Numbered from the stretch's first letter, positions 17,264-26,495 are shown. The stretch: 42,662 nucleotides of DNA from Streptomyces sp. MBT65 (GCF_016612545.1 NZ_JAENRY010000036.1:1-42662), one strand, 5' to 3'. Numbers and translations: made by a program. Notes: a model not told the origin generated them from the sequence alone.

Positions 17264-20200
17264 TCAGTGCGCCGCCGGGTGGTGGCCGATGGTGATGCCG
17301 CAGGCGAGTGCCGCGGTGGGGCCGGCGTAGACGGTGGCGCCGGTGGACTTCCTCCACACGTTGATGAGGAAGGTGTCCGGGTGGTCGGTGGCGGTGATGC
17401 TGACGCCGTAGCCCTTGACGCCGTTGAGGGTGCCGGAGCCCTGGTAGCGGGCGCGGGAGCCGGTGACCACCAGCCAATCGGACGACGTGGAGCGGAACTT
17501 GAGGCCCGCCGCCTTGAAGTCGAAGGCGACCCTGCCGGTGGGGGTGGTGGCGTTCCTGCCGTAGGAGAGGGAGAAGGAGAAGGCTGCCTTTCCGGTCAGC
17601 CGCGGGGACGCGGGGTAGGCGCCGGTCGGCGAGGCGAAGGTGCCGCTACCCACGGCCGAGCCGGCCATGTGGTCGTAGACGACCAGGTCGGTGAGGGTCC
17701 TGGAGGTGGCGGCCCCGTCGTCGTCGGTGACGGTGACGGTCGGGTGGTAGATGCCGGCCTTGCGGTAGGTGTGGCCCGCGCGGCAGGGCGTCGGGGCTGT
17801 GCCGTCTGCCCAGTCGACCGAGCAGGTGAGCGTGTCACTGCTGCCCGGGTCGGTGTAGTGAGTGGTGAGGGTGATCTTCGCGCCCACCGATACCGGCTTG
17901 GCGGGTCCGGTGGCGTCGCGAATCACCGGGGCCGCGTTGGTGACGGTGACGGTGAGGGTGTCGCTGCTGCGGCCGCCGGTGAGGGTGACCTCGTAGGTGC
18001 CGTTGTCGGTGCAGGTGATGGCGGGGGTGAGGGTCCTGGCGCGGACGATGGTGCACGGGGCGCCGGATGCAACACTCCACTTCGGGGTGGCGTCCGCGCC
18101 CGAGAGGGCGCCGGTGAGGGCGATGGCGCTGCCCTCCGCTCCAGTGGCGTCGGGGCCGGCATGCGCGACGGTCACCGGCCTGATGCTGGTGAGGGTGGGG
18201 ACCACCGTCTTGATCAGGCCGTCGGCGTCGAACTCCAGCTTGTCGATGGTGGTTTCGCGGTGGGTGCCGTCGCCGCCCGGGATGGCGAACCGGTGGTAGG
18301 CGATGTACCAGTCGTCGGTACCGGGGACCCGGACCACCGAGTGATGGCCGGTGCCCTTGATGCCGAGCGCCAGGTCCTTGGACAGGATCACGCCGCGCTT
18401 GGTCCAGGGGCCCATCGGCGAGCTGCCGGTGGCGTACGCGACCTGGTAGTTCTCGTCACCGGTGTCGTTCTCCGACCACATGAAGTAGTAGACACCGTGC
18501 CGCTTGATGGTGAACGCGCCCTCCCGGAAACCGTCGGGAGTGATCGTGGCGACCTTGGAGGTGTCCAGGGAGATCATGTCGTCGTTCAGCGGGACGACGT
18601 ACGCGCCGCCGTTGCCGAAGTAGAGGTAAGACGTCCCGTCGTCGTCGGTGAAGGCCGCCGGGTCGATCATCTGGCCGCTGAACGTGCCCGCCGCGAGGAG
18701 GGGTTTGCCGAGCGCGTCCTTGAACGGGCCGGTCGGGGAGTCCGAGACGGCGACGCCGATGTTGGCGTCGGCGCAGAAGTAGAAGTAGTACTTGCCGTTC
18801 TTCTCGGTGATCGTCGGCGCCCAGGCCCGGCTGTCGGCCCAGGAGACGTCCGGACCCAGGTCGAGGATGACGCCGTGGTCCGTCCAGTGCACCAGGTCGG
18901 TGGAGGAGTACGCCTTGAACTGGGTGCCGCTCCAGCCGGGGAACCCGTCGGTGGTCGGATAGATGTAGAAGGTGTCGCCGAAGACCACGATGTCCGGGTC
19001 GGCGTTGAGACCGGGCAGCACCGGGCTCTTCATTTCCATCGCTTGTACGGTCCAGACGCGGGTCGCGCCGTCCGAGCCGGTGACGGTGTACCTGACCGGC
19101 TTGGTGAAGTTCCGGACCGTGCCGGAGGCGGGGCTGATGGTCGCACCGTTGGCCAGGGTGAACTCCGGTGCCAGGGCGGTGAGTTCGGTACCTTCCTTGA
19201 CCGGCAGTACGATCCGGCTCTGGGTGTCGGTGACGATCGCGTCGGTCTTCAGCTCGGGCAGCCTGGCACTGGCGATACCGGTGGTGTTGCCGCTCAGCTC
19301 CAGCACCTCGGCCGCGGACAGTGCGCGGTTGTAGATCCGGAAGTCGTCCACCTGGCCGGCGAAGTAGGGGTCGGCGGCGTACAGCGACTTGCCGATGTAG
19401 CCGCTGTAGCCCTTCGAGGCGTCGTAGAGGTCCGACGGCTTGATGGTCACTCCGGTGGTTTTGGCCACCTGCACGCCGTTGAGGTAGAGGACCGCGGTCC
19501 CGGTGGCGCCGTTGAGGGTGACGGTGATGTGTTTCCACTCACCGGCGGCGAGCTTCGAGCCCGCCGACAGCTTCGACTCGGCGCCCCAACTTCCGGTGGT
19601 GACAGCCGAGTAGAGACTCCCGCCGCCGTTCGACGGTGTCGCGAAGAGGTACTTGTCGCTGTTCGGGCCGAGTCCGAAGAGCCACTGGTTGACCGCCGTC
19701 GACGTCGGATCCCACTTGGCGTAGGTGGAGACGGTGACACTGTCGGTGTCCTTCAGCACGCCGTTGGGGATCTTGACGTACGGCGAGGTGGTGGAGGAGC
19801 TGGAGCCGCCGCTCATCACGAACGAACCGCCGTGCACGCCAGTTCCGAAGGCCGGGGTGTTGACGTAGGTGCCGTGGTTGCCGTGGCCGCTGGAGTCCCG
19901 GACGACGTTGCCTGACGTCTCGTCGAAGTCGTAGCGCAGGACCAGTGCCGACGGGATGTCGGTGCCGCCGTCCTTGGACACCGTGACATGGGCCTGGACG
20001 TGGAGTGTGGCGCCGTCCGGCAGGGTGCCGTTCACGGTGAACGTCCCGGCCGATCCGTATGCCGACGCCGGGACGTCGTCCCAGGTCACGGCGACGGGGC
20101 GGGTGATGCCGTCGGCGTACTCGGCGATGACGGTCGCGGGCAGCACCGGCGCGCTGCCGATGGCGGTGGAGACCGTCACATCCTCGGCGCTCTCCACCAG

Positions 20201-22504
20201 CTCGTCGGGCTGGTAAGCGCGCAGCACCCGGTTGTACTCGGCCTCGGTGACCGGCAGCACGGTCCCGTGGCGTGGCGACGACGGCAGCGAGTAGTCGGTG
20301 GACGGGGTCCAGACGCCCGAGTCGAGGTCGGTCGTCTCGAACGGTATGTAGCCGCGGCCCCCGAACTCGTCGAGGAAGAGATACCACTTCTCCTCGGTGT
20401 TCGACTTGAAGACCAGCGGTCCCTCGGCGGCGCTCATCGCGCCCTTGCCGATGCCCTCGGCCACGGAGGCGTAGTCGGTGTCGAGGATCGAGTCGGCCTT
20501 CTCCTCGAAGATGAACTTGCTGTTCGGGGAGGAGGAGGTGTTGTTCCGCTCGTCCTTGGAGAAGCGGTAGTACTGGCCGTCGTGCTCGATCATTGTGGAG
20601 TCGATCACCGAGTAGCCGCGGTCGATCCACACCTTGGGCTTACTGAAGGTGCGGAAGTCACGGGTGGTGGCGTACATCATGCGGTTGTAGGTGTCGCCGG
20701 TGTGCGCTTCGTTGTCGTAGATTTTCGACGCCCAGAAGACGACGTACGAGCCGAGGGACTTGTCGTAATAGGCCTCCGGGGCCCAGGTGTTGCCGGCCTC
20801 CTTCGGCGAGACCGTCACCAGTCGCTGGTCGGTCCAGTGCACCAGGTCGGTCGACTCCCACACCATGATCGCCCGGCTGCCGGTGCGTTGCGCGGCGTCC
20901 CAGTCGCCGTTGCCGTAGATCCGCAGGTCGGTGGCGATCTGGTAGAACTTGTCGCCTTCGGGAGAGCGGATGATGAACGGGTCGCGCAACCCCCTCTCGC
21001 CCAGAGTCGAGGTCAGCACCGGGTTGCCGTTGTTGATCTCCCGCCATTTCAGCGGGTCGTTGCCCTTGCTCAGGCCGAAGTGGACCTGCTCGCCGTCGGC
21101 GGTGCCCTCGCCGGTGAAGTAGCTGAAGAGGTAGCCGGACTTGGCTTCCGGCGCCGGGAGTTCGGGCACCTTGGCGGTGAACGTGCGGGTCGCGGATGCG
21201 TCATTGCGCCTGACGGTCGCGGTCAGCTCGACGGCGGCCGAACCCTCGCCCGCGGCCGGGCGGTTGACCACCCCGTCGGCGGAGACGACGGACGGGTCGG
21301 CGGACGACCACTCGACCTCGGTCGAGTAGTCGCCGTTCGCGGGCAGCGTCAGATTCCCGCGTACGTCGTCGATGTTCGGGACGGTCAGCGAGGCTGCGGC
21401 CAGGTCCACGGCGTGCTGGTCGTCGAAGTCCGCCAGCACGGTGATGTCGAAGGACTTGGTGTCGGTCACCGCGCCCTTCTTCAGCGTCGCGGTGAGCGTC
21501 GCGTGACCATCGGGCTCACCGCTCGCAGGGCGGGTGACGGCGCCGGTCGCCGACACCACGGACGGCGCGTCGCTGGACCAGCTGATCGAACTGCCGCCCG
21601 CCGTACCGGCGGTGGGCAGCGTCAGGTCCGACACGACGGCGCTGGTGCCGTCGCCGAGGCTCAGCGCGGCCTTGTCCCGCGCGACCCCGTCCGTGGCGAT
21701 CGGCAGCGCCAACTGCTCGACCTCGGAGGCGTCCAGCGCCCGGTCGTAGACCCGGAAGTCCTTGATCCTCCCCTTGAAGTACTTGTCGCCGGAGTAGAGG
21801 GAGCGGCCGATGAAGTTGGCGGTAGTGGTGCCGCCGCCGATCGAACCCGGCGTGATGCTGACGGCGGTGTTGCGGGCGACCTCCACACCGTCCTCGTAGA
21901 GCACGCCGGTGCCGCCGGCCGTCTGCGTGTAGGAGAGGTGCTTCCACACGGTGCGCGGCAGGTTGTACGAGGCGGCGGGCGCGGTGGTCTGCTCGGTCGA
22001 CCAGTTGCCGGAAGCGATGGAGGTACGGAAGGTGTTGCCGGTGGTGAAGAGATAGCCGTTGCCGTTGGAGCCGCTGGAGTTGCCGAATCCGTAGATGAAG
22101 TACGGACTGGCCTGCGCGGCGTCGATCTGCACGTCCAGTGACACGGTGATCGCGCTCATGCCGCTCAAGATGTTGTCCGGCACCTTCACGTAGGTGTCGG
22201 AACCGTTGAGGGTGAGGCCGTCGCCGGCGTTCCAGCCGGCGGTGCCGTTCACGGTGCCGTCCCGGCCGTGGCCCGAGGAGTCGGCAGCCAGTTGGCCGGA
22301 GGCCGCGTCGAGTTTGTACCAGAGGGCGAGGCCGTCGGTGATCTCCGAGGAGCCCGCGGTGGCTGCCGGGTTCGTGGCGTGTGCGGTGGTCGGCAGCAGC
22401 GTCATGCACATCGCGGCGAGGGCAACCGCTGCGAGTCTGGGCCGCCGGGACCCGCTCCGGGGCGCACTCCAACTTGCTCTAGACATGACAAATCGATGCG
22501 ACAT
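17264..22504 (-). CDS. Giant secreted bimodular GH43 glycosidase with LamG, Ig-like and PKD modules
   Basis: 1746 aa. Sec signal at 1-43 (ending AHA). Order: LamG-type concanavalin fold 57-268 (SSGHGRDGTVNG; EDGVEVA); two atrophied bacterial Ig repeats about 272-357 and 363-447 (ISWSSDAPSVVSATGAVTRP; VEWSSADPSVVSADGVVNRP); first GH43 propeller about 500-765; Ig-like domain about 772-843; second LamG 853-1070; a short beta domain 1080-1157; second GH43 about 1160-1436; two PKD-like domains 1440-1612; unrecognised C-terminal domain 1612-1746. Catalytic triads look complete in both GH43 units: D508, D635, E694 and D1169, D1281, E1328. GH43 enzymes cut arabinan, xylan side chains or galactan by inversion; two different units suggest paired activities on one branched polymer. 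Start at 22504 follows GGAGGAAAAACCGCCG; the frame is open 30 codons further upstream, but that is promoter. Confidence 0.9.
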   Translation of the reverse strand: MSHRFVMSRASWSAPRSGSRRPRLAAVALAAMCMTLLPTTAHATNPAATAGSSEITDGLALWYKLDAASGQLAADSSGHGRDGTVNGTAGWNAGDGLTLNGSDTYVKVPDNILSGMSAITVSLDVQIDAAQASPYFIYGFGNSSGSNGNGYLFTTGNTFRTSIASGNWSTEQTTAPAASYNLPRTVWKHLSYTQTAGGTGVLYEDGVEVARNTAVSITPGSIGGGTTTANFIGRSLYSGDKYFKGRIKDFRVYDRALDASEVEQLALPIATDGVARDKAALSLGDGTSAVVSDLTLPTAGTAGGSSISWSSDAPSVVSATGAVTRPASGEPDGHATLTATLKKGAVTDTKSFDITVLADFDDQHAVDLAAASLTVPNIDDVRGNLTLPANGDYSTEVEWSSADPSVVSADGVVNRPAAGEGSAAVELTATVRRNDASATRTFTAKVPELPAPEAKSGYLFSYFTGEGTADGEQVHFGLSKGNDPLKWREINNGNPVLTSTLGERGLRDPFIIRSPEGDKFYQIATDLRIYGNGDWDAAQRTGSRAIMVWESTDLVHWTDQRLVTVSPKEAGNTWAPEAYYDKSLGSYVVFWASKIYDNEAHTGDTYNRMMYATTRDFRTFSKPKVWIDRGYSVIDSTMIEHDGQYYRFSKDERNNTSSSPNSKFIFEEKADSILDTDYASVAEGIGKGAMSAAEGPLVFKSNTEEKWYLFLDEFGGRGYIPFETTDLDSGVWTPSTDYSLPSSPRHGTVLPVTEAEYNRVLRAYQPDELVESAEDVTVSTAIGSAPVLPATVIAEYADGITRPVAVTWDDVPASAYGSAGTFTVNGTLPDGATLHVQAHVTVSKDGGTDIPSALVLRYDFDETSGNVVRDSSGHGNHGTYVNTPAFGTGVHGGSFVMSGGSSSSTTSPYVKIPNGVLKDTDSVTVSTYAKWDPTSTAVNQWLFGLGPNSDKYLFATPSNGGGSLYSAVTTGSWGAESKLSAGSKLAAGEWKHITVTLNGATGTAVLYLNGVQVAKTTGVTIKPSDLYDASKGYSGYIGKSLYAADPYFAGQVDDFRIYNRALSAAEVLELSGNTTGIASARLPELKTDAIVTDTQSRIVLPVKEGTELTALAPEFTLANGATISPASGTVRNFTKPVRYTVTGSDGATRVWTVQAMEMKSPVLPGLNADPDIVVFGDTFYIYPTTDGFPGWSGTQFKAYSSTDLVHWTDHGVILDLGPDVSWADSRAWAPTITEKNGKYYFYFCADANIGVAVSDSPTGPFKDALGKPLLAAGTFSGQMIDPAAFTDDDGTSYLYFGNGGAYVVPLNDDMISLDTSKVATITPDGFREGAFTIKRHGVYYFMWSENDTGDENYQVAYATGSSPMGPWTKRGVILSKDLALGIKGTGHHSVVRVPGTDDWYIAYHRFAIPGGDGTHRETTIDKLEFDADGLIKTVVPTLTSIRPVTVAHAGPDATGAEGSAIALTGALSGADATPKWSVASGAPCTIVRARTLTPAITCTDNGTYEVTLTGGRSSDTLTVTVTNAAPVIRDATGPAKPVSVGAKITLTTHYTDPGSSDTLTCSVDWADGTAPTPCRAGHTYRKAGIYHPTVTVTDDDGAATSRTLTDLVVYDHMAGSAVGSGTFASPTGAYPASPRLTGKAAFSFSLSYGRNATTPTGRVAFDFKAAGLKFRSTSSDWLVVTGSRARYQGSGTLNGVKGYGVSITATDHPDTFLINVWRKSTGATVYAGPTAALACGITIGHHPAAH

Positions 22505-22558
22505 CGGCGGTTTTTCCTCCACGGGCAATCGGGGCAGAGAAAGGCCGACGGTGCGGCA

Positions 22559-22594
22559 TTTCGACAATGTGATGTTGTGTTTCGAGAGTGTCAA
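22559..22594 (-). promoter_or_regulatory. Promoter with 21-bp-spaced direct repeats for the GH43 gene
   Basis: Read on the minus strand, TTGACA (22594-22589) could be a -35 box. Two direct repeats, ACACTCTCGAAA (22591-22580) and ACATTGTCGAAA (22570-22559), are 21 bp apart, two helical turns. The repeat pair could bind a dimeric activator or repressor. Evidence is pattern only. Confidence 0.4.
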
Positions 22595-22599
22595 ACGGT

Positions 22600-23175
22600 C
22601 CGTGGTGCAGCGTCAAGAGGCGAGAGCGCATGTGCGGCCGGTCGGACGATCCAACGTGACGTGGAAGAGATTCCGGGGTCGGTAAGTGGACCTGTTGGCA
22701 TGTCGCATCCGGTCCCGTCCTCCGTGGAAATCCGCAGTTCAAGGACGAGCGTGCGGAGCTGATCGGGGGGCGGGATGACCGGATCGGCGGCCCGCTGAAC
22801 GGGCACGGATCGTTCTGGCGTCCGCCGACGGCAGGTCGAGCGGGAGCGTCGCGCGGCCCGTTGGCGTGGCGGTGAAGACGGTGAGAAAGCGGCGCGGGGA
22901 CTCCTCGCGACGGGCGGACGGCCGGTCTCGGGGCACCGGCCACATCGGTGGGCCGAGGACCGACCTGGTCCTGAGTGAGGTGAAGCGATATCGGTTCACC
23001 CGGTGTGCGAGGCGGGCGCAGGCATGACGAGCACCTACCGCGCCGCCAGAAACCGCACCCCCGGCGTCCGGGTAGACAGCTTGTCGACTCTCTTCCGCTC
23101 TTTTCCGGAGGGTTTGGTCCTCGGCGTGGAGATTCGCCGTAACAGCCGCCAGTGCGTCGAGCTTGCCCCAAGCCT
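22600..23175. other. Intergenic stretch without a supported gene
   Basis: About 575 bp upstream of the GH43 promoter. A minus-strand patch near 23040-23165 (KLDALAAVTANLHAEDQTLR followed by KRAEESRQAV) is helix-like and could be a leftover of a transposase or DNA-binding protein, but it has no start or end that makes sense. Confidence 0.35.
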
Positions 23176-23209
23176 TCGCAGGGCGGCCGGTGGTCGGCCC
23201 GCCCTGCGA
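23176..23209 (-). terminator. Strong hairpin terminator after the amide operon
   Basis: TCGCAGGGCGG (23176-23186) and CCGCCCTGCGA (23199-23209) form a perfect 11-bp stem around a 12-nt loop, 24 bp past the last stop codon of the minus-strand operon. It lacks a long U-tract, which is usual in streptomycetes. Confidence 0.7.
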
Positions 23210-23232
23210 GGCGGTGTGCGCGAGCAGTCGTG

Positions 23233-23817
23233 TCAGGCGGGCGCCTCGTTGACCGAGGCTGTCACCTCCTCCACCCCGAACTGCGCCACGGGCTCGGGCG
23301 CGGTGGGTGGAGGTGCGAGCATCAGCCGTAGGCCGAGGGTGGCGCAGAGTGGGCCCAGGGCGCACATCGCGGCGGCGCTGACGAAGGCGGCACCCAGGTG
23401 GCCGGCGTCGTAGCCGAAGCCGCCGAAGTACGTGGCGAAGAGGGAGGCGAAGCCGAAGAACATGCCCGGGATGAGAGCGAACGGCTTCAGCCGGCCGGTC
23501 GCCAGCAGGGTGCCGTTGACGACGAAGATCACCACGGCCAGGGCGAGGGTCTGGGCGAACGCGCCGGTGCCGAACATCGTGCCCGTCTCGCGGTTGAGGA
23601 GCACGGCCACCACTCCGAATCCCGCCCCGGTGGTGGTGGCGGTGACCATGGCGAGCGCGTTGGAGCGGCTCGGACCGCCCTGGAGGAATGTTCCTGCCCA
23701 GGTGATGAAGATGGCCCAGGTCGGCATCCTGAGCGGGCTCATCAGCAGGAAGACGGTGGCGAAGGCGACGATCGAGGCGCTGACCTCGTGCGGGAGTCTG
23801 ATGCGTCCGATGTGCAT
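23233..23817 (-). CDS. DUF1097-like membrane protein, last gene of amide operon
   Basis: 194 aa, with about five membrane spans: SIVAFATVFLLMSPL, TWAIFITWAGTFLQ, ALAMVTATTTGAGFGVVAVLL, TLALAVVIFVVNGTLLA and PGMFFGFASLFATYFGG. The GGPSRSNALAM loop after the W-x-x-F-x-x-W-A span fits the DUF1097 family of inner-membrane proteins. The tail is hydrophilic. The start ATG at 23817 lies only 2 bp after the stop of the upstream hydrolase gene, so the two are probably translationally coupled. Position in a formamidase operon suggests a role in uptake or release of amide, acid or ammonium, by analogy with AmiS-type channels beside amidases; direct evidence for transport is lacking. A terminator hairpin follows. 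Confidence 0.65.
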   Translation of the reverse strand: MHIGRIRLPHEVSASIVAFATVFLLMSPLRMPTWAIFITWAGTFLQGGPSRSNALAMVTATTTGAGFGVVAVLLNRETGTMFGTGAFAQTLALAVVIFVVNGTLLATGRLKPFALIPGMFFGFASLFATYFGGFGYDAGHLGAAFVSAAAMCALGPLCATLGLRLMLAPPPTAPEPVAQFGVEEVTASVNEAPA

Positions 23818-23819
23818 GG

Positions 23820-24851
23820 TTACGCCAATCCGCCGGGCTTGGCCAGCAGTTCCTTCAGCCCCGTGTCGATGAACTCGGTGTCCTTGGGGTTGCTGCCGTG
23901 GCCGGCGAAGTGGCCCCAGATGCCGGGGATCACGCGGAGTTCGGCGCCGGGGATGTGGCTGACGGCCCAGGCCTCGTCCTCCGGCGGGAAGTAGAGGTCC
24001 TTCTCGGCGGGCATGTCGAGCGTGGTCGCCCGGATCGAGCCGAGCGCCGCCTCGGTGTCCCCGTCGAAGCCGGGGGTGAGGCCGACGTCGCCGTTCTGCC
24101 AGGTCCAGAGCATGGTGAGGAGGTTGTTCGGGTCGCGGCCGTCGAGGAAGAAGCCCTCCCAGAAGCCGACCAGGAAGTCCTCCAGGGAGGTGTAGCCGAG
24201 TTTCTCGTACTCCTTCTCCCAGTAGAACGCCTGCGAGAAGCCCCAGCCGGCGTACACCCGGGCGAGCGCCCGCAGTCCGGTGGTCGGCCACTTCTCGTCG
24301 TACCAGCCGCCGTTGTAGACCACGTCGGCTGTCAGTGCGGCCTTGACTCCCTCCAGGAAGACCTTGTTGTGGAGGCTGGTGCGCGGGGAGCCGCAGAAGG
24401 GGGCGATCCGCTCGACCATCTCCGGGTGGCTGACGGCCCACTGGTAGGTCTGCCCGGCGCCCATCGACCAGCCGGTCACGAGAGCGATCTTCTCGATGCC
24501 GAACTCCTCGGTGACCAGCTTGTGCTGGGCCTCGATCTGGTCGTACACCGTGATGTGCGGGAAGCGGGCGCGGTCGTACGGCGGTGGGGTGTTGCTCGGT
24601 GAGGTGGACAGGCCGTTGCCGAGCATGTTGGGGACGATGATGAAGTAGTGCTCGGGGTCCAGGGCCATGCCGGGGCCGATGAGCCATTCGTTGTCCCAGT
24701 GGCGCCCGGAGTACCACGTGGGGTAGACGATCACGTTGGACTTGTCGGCATTGAGTTCGCCGTAGGTGGTGTAGGCGAGGGTGGCGCCGCGCAGGGTGGC
24801 GCCGTGCCGGGTGGTGAAGTCGCCCAGCTGGAAGGTGAGATGGTCGCGCAT
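23820..24851 (-). CDS. Alpha/beta hydrolase of the homoserine acetyltransferase (MetX-like) group
   Basis: 343 aa, cytoplasmic. Nucleophile elbow GWSMGA at 127-132 (Ser129). The catalytic His is likely in GHFAGHGSN (H314 or H318). Early motifs LAYTTYGELNADKSNVIVYP and PGMALDPEHYFIIVPNMLGNG give the strand pair typical of MetX-fold proteins. It is shorter than the true homoserine O-acetyltransferases in their lid region and lies between formamidase and a membrane protein. It more likely hydrolyses or transfers acyl groups on an amide or ester made by this pathway than makes methionine. The start ATG at 24851 has only a weak upstream site (GCGAG); 28 bp separate it from fmdA, consistent with one transcript. 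Confidence 0.82.
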   Translation of the reverse strand: MRDHLTFQLGDFTTRHGATLRGATLAYTTYGELNADKSNVIVYPTWYSGRHWDNEWLIGPGMALDPEHYFIIVPNMLGNGLSTSPSNTPPPYDRARFPHITVYDQIEAQHKLVTEEFGIEKIALVTGWSMGAGQTYQWAVSHPEMVERIAPFCGSPRTSLHNKVFLEGVKAALTADVVYNGGWYDEKWPTTGLRALARVYAGWGFSQAFYWEKEYEKLGYTSLEDFLVGFWEGFFLDGRDPNNLLTMLWTWQNGDVGLTPGFDGDTEAALGSIRATTLDMPAEKDLYFPPEDEAWAVSHIPGAELRVIPGIWGHFAGHGSNPKDTEFIDTGLKELLAKPGGLA

Positions 24852-24879
24852 GAGTGGAACTCGCTTTCCTGGAGGGGGG

Positions 24880-26127
24880 TTACGAGGTGACGGCGCACTG
24901 GCCGCGGTCGGCTTTGCGCGGGCCTTCGGCGGTCGGCCGGATGTCGAAGTCGAAGATCGCGGTGGGGAGGTAGAGGGTGCTGCACGCGTTCGGGATGTCG
25001 ACGACGCCGCTGATCCGGCCCTCGATCGGGGCCGAGCCGAGCAGGAGGTAGGCCTGTTCGCCGCTGTAACCGAAGGTGGTGAGGTAGTCGACGGCGTTGA
25101 GGCAGGCGTTGCGGTAGGCCATCGTCGCGTCGAGGTAGTGGTTGGTGTCCGTGTCGTGGTCGACGGAGATGCCGACGAACGAGATGAACTCGGTGTACTG
25201 CGGTGCGACGTTGCCGGGCATGAAGATCGGGTTGGTGGTGACCCCGTACTTCTCCATGCCGCCCTTGATGAGGTCGACGTGCAGGTCGATGTAGCCGCCC
25301 ATCTCGATGGCGCCGCAGAAGGTGATCTCACCGTCGCCCTGGCTGAAGTGCAGGTCGCCGCCGGAGAGCAGGGCACCGGGGACGAGGACGGGGTAGAAGA
25401 CCCGGGAACCGCGGGTGAAGTTCTTGATGTCGTGGTTGCCACCGTTCTCGCGGGCCGGGACCGTGCGGGCACCCTCGGCGGCGATACGGGAAGCGGCCTC
25501 GCCGCTCGCTGTCCCGGCCAGCGCGTTCTCGGCCAGCGGCGGCAGGGCGAGCGCCGGCACTCGGTGCGGGTCGGTGTCGATGAGGGCCTGCTCGCGGGCG
25601 TTCCAGCGGGCCAGCAGTTCGGCGGAGGGCGCGGTGCCGAAAAGCCCGGGGTGGGTGATTCCGGTGTAGCGGACGCCGGGGATGTGGCGTGAGGTGGCCT
25701 GCTGGCCGTGGAAGTCCCAGACCGCCTTGTACGAGTCGGGGAAGCGGTCGGTGAGGAAGCCGCCGCCGTTGTCCTTGGCGAAGACGCCGGTGTAGCCCCA
25801 GCCCTGCCCGGAGCCCTCGCCCTGCGACTGCGGTACGGGGCCCAGGTCAAGGATGTCGACGACGAGCAGGTCGCCGGGCTCAGCGCCCTCCACCGCGATG
25901 GGCCCGCTGAGCATGTGGGCGTGGCTGAGGTCGACGTCGCGTACGTCGTTGGCCGAGTCGTTGTTGCCGATCTGGTTGTCGGTCCAGTCCCGGCACTCGA
26001 TGCGGAACTCCGAGCCCGGCTTCACGGTGACGGCGGGCGGGACGTCGGGGTGCCAGCGGTTGTGGCCGGGGACCTTCTGGTCGCGCATGGACATGGCCTG
26101 GTCGACGCTGAAGACGACTTCGGGCAT
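24880..26127 (-). CDS. fmdA: Formamidase / acetamidase (FmdA family)
   Basis: 415 aa, full length. It hydrolyses formamide or short amides to the acid and ammonia in the cytoplasm, by family. Motifs: PGHNRWHPDVPPAVTVKPGS near the start, VDLSHAHMLSGPIAVEGAEP, GDLLVVDILDLGPV, RENGGNHDIKNFTRGSRVFY in the middle, DLHFSQGDGEITFCGAIEMG (the conserved core of FmdA) and YLLLGSAPIEGRISGVVDIPN. The start at 26127 has GGAGGCAGTCCT upstream. Neighbours are an FmdB zinc ribbon 46 bp upstream, a MetX-like hydrolase downstream and an AmiC-like sensor, so a short-chain amide pathway is well supported by context. Confidence 0.93.
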   Translation of the reverse strand: MPEVVFSVDQAMSMRDQKVPGHNRWHPDVPPAVTVKPGSEFRIECRDWTDNQIGNNDSANDVRDVDLSHAHMLSGPIAVEGAEPGDLLVVDILDLGPVPQSQGEGSGQGWGYTGVFAKDNGGGFLTDRFPDSYKAVWDFHGQQATSRHIPGVRYTGITHPGLFGTAPSAELLARWNAREQALIDTDPHRVPALALPPLAENALAGTASGEAASRIAAEGARTVPARENGGNHDIKNFTRGSRVFYPVLVPGALLSGGDLHFSQGDGEITFCGAIEMGGYIDLHVDLIKGGMEKYGVTTNPIFMPGNVAPQYTEFISFVGISVDHDTDTNHYLDATMAYRNACLNAVDYLTTFGYSGEQAYLLLGSAPIEGRISGVVDIPNACSTLYLPTAIFDFDIRPTAEGPRKADRGQCAVTS

Positions 26128-26173
26128 AGGACTGCCTCCAAGGGCAGGTGGCTGGGGGTTCGGGCAACAGGCT

Positions 26174-26455
26174 TCAGGGCTTGGGCAGTTGGGCTTGCCG
26201 GGGGTCGGAGGCCGTGGTCGGGCGGCGGCGAGCCGGCGGGATCTCGGTGACGACGCGCGGTTCGTGGGCGCTGGCCTCCTGGGACTGGAGGGCTCGTGCC
26301 AGAGGGGCGGAGGTGCAGGGGAGCATCGGGGCGCTGAAGACACGGCGGCCGTGGAGGCCGCACGTCGCGCACTGTTCTTCGGGAAGGGCACGGCCCATCG
26401 GACGGGTCACGTCGAAGGGACCGCAGCCCGGGCAGCGGTACTGGTATGTCGCCAT
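26174..26455 (-). CDS. fmdB: FmdB-type zinc ribbon protein
   Basis: 93 aa. The first 40 residues form the FmdB/CxxC_CxxC_SSSS zinc ribbon: YQYRCPGCG and EQCATCGLHGRRVF supply two CxxC pairs. The rest is a disordered, proline/arginine-rich tail. Such proteins sit beside formamidase or acetamidase genes and were proposed as regulators (FmdB in Methylophilus), though the mechanism is unknown. The ATG at 26455 is placed 10 nt from a GGAGG; a TTG two codons earlier is closer but less likely. It lies 46 bp before fmdA and is preceded by a promoter-like repeat element. Confidence 0.85.
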   Translation of the reverse strand: MATYQYRCPGCGPFDVTRPMGRALPEEQCATCGLHGRRVFSAPMLPCTSAPLARALQSQEASAHEPRVVTEIPPARRRPTTASDPRQAQLPKP

Positions 26456-26474
26456 GGACAACTCACCTCCAAAA

Positions 26475-26495
26475 GCTTCGAGAAAAAACTATTTC
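26475..26495 (-). promoter_or_regulatory. Repeat element before fmdB
   Basis: On the plus strand GCTTCGAGAA (26475-26484) is followed by TATTTC (26490-26495). The same two blocks, closer together, occur at 27688-27703 before the AmiC-like gene. The site is AT-rich, lies just before the ribosome binding site, and its GCTTCG pairs with CGAAGC at 26500-26505. It may be an operator or leader structure that ties both units to one regulator. Confidence 0.45.

Noticed and set aside
17242..17278. Hairpin CCGGCGG/CCGCCGG at the end of the GH43 gene
   Set aside because: Seven-bp arms with a 23-nt loop that includes the stop codon; not convincing as a terminator.
17267..22141. Two long plus-strand frames (882 and 717 codons) antisense to the GH43 gene
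   Set aside because: Low-complexity Gly/Val/Arg/Asp composition typical of shadow frames; the minus strand carries all domain motifs.
23040..23165. Helix-like minus-strand patch (LDALAAVTANLHAEDQTLR)
   Set aside because: Possible transposase coiled coil, but no start, stop or neighbouring motif supports a gene.
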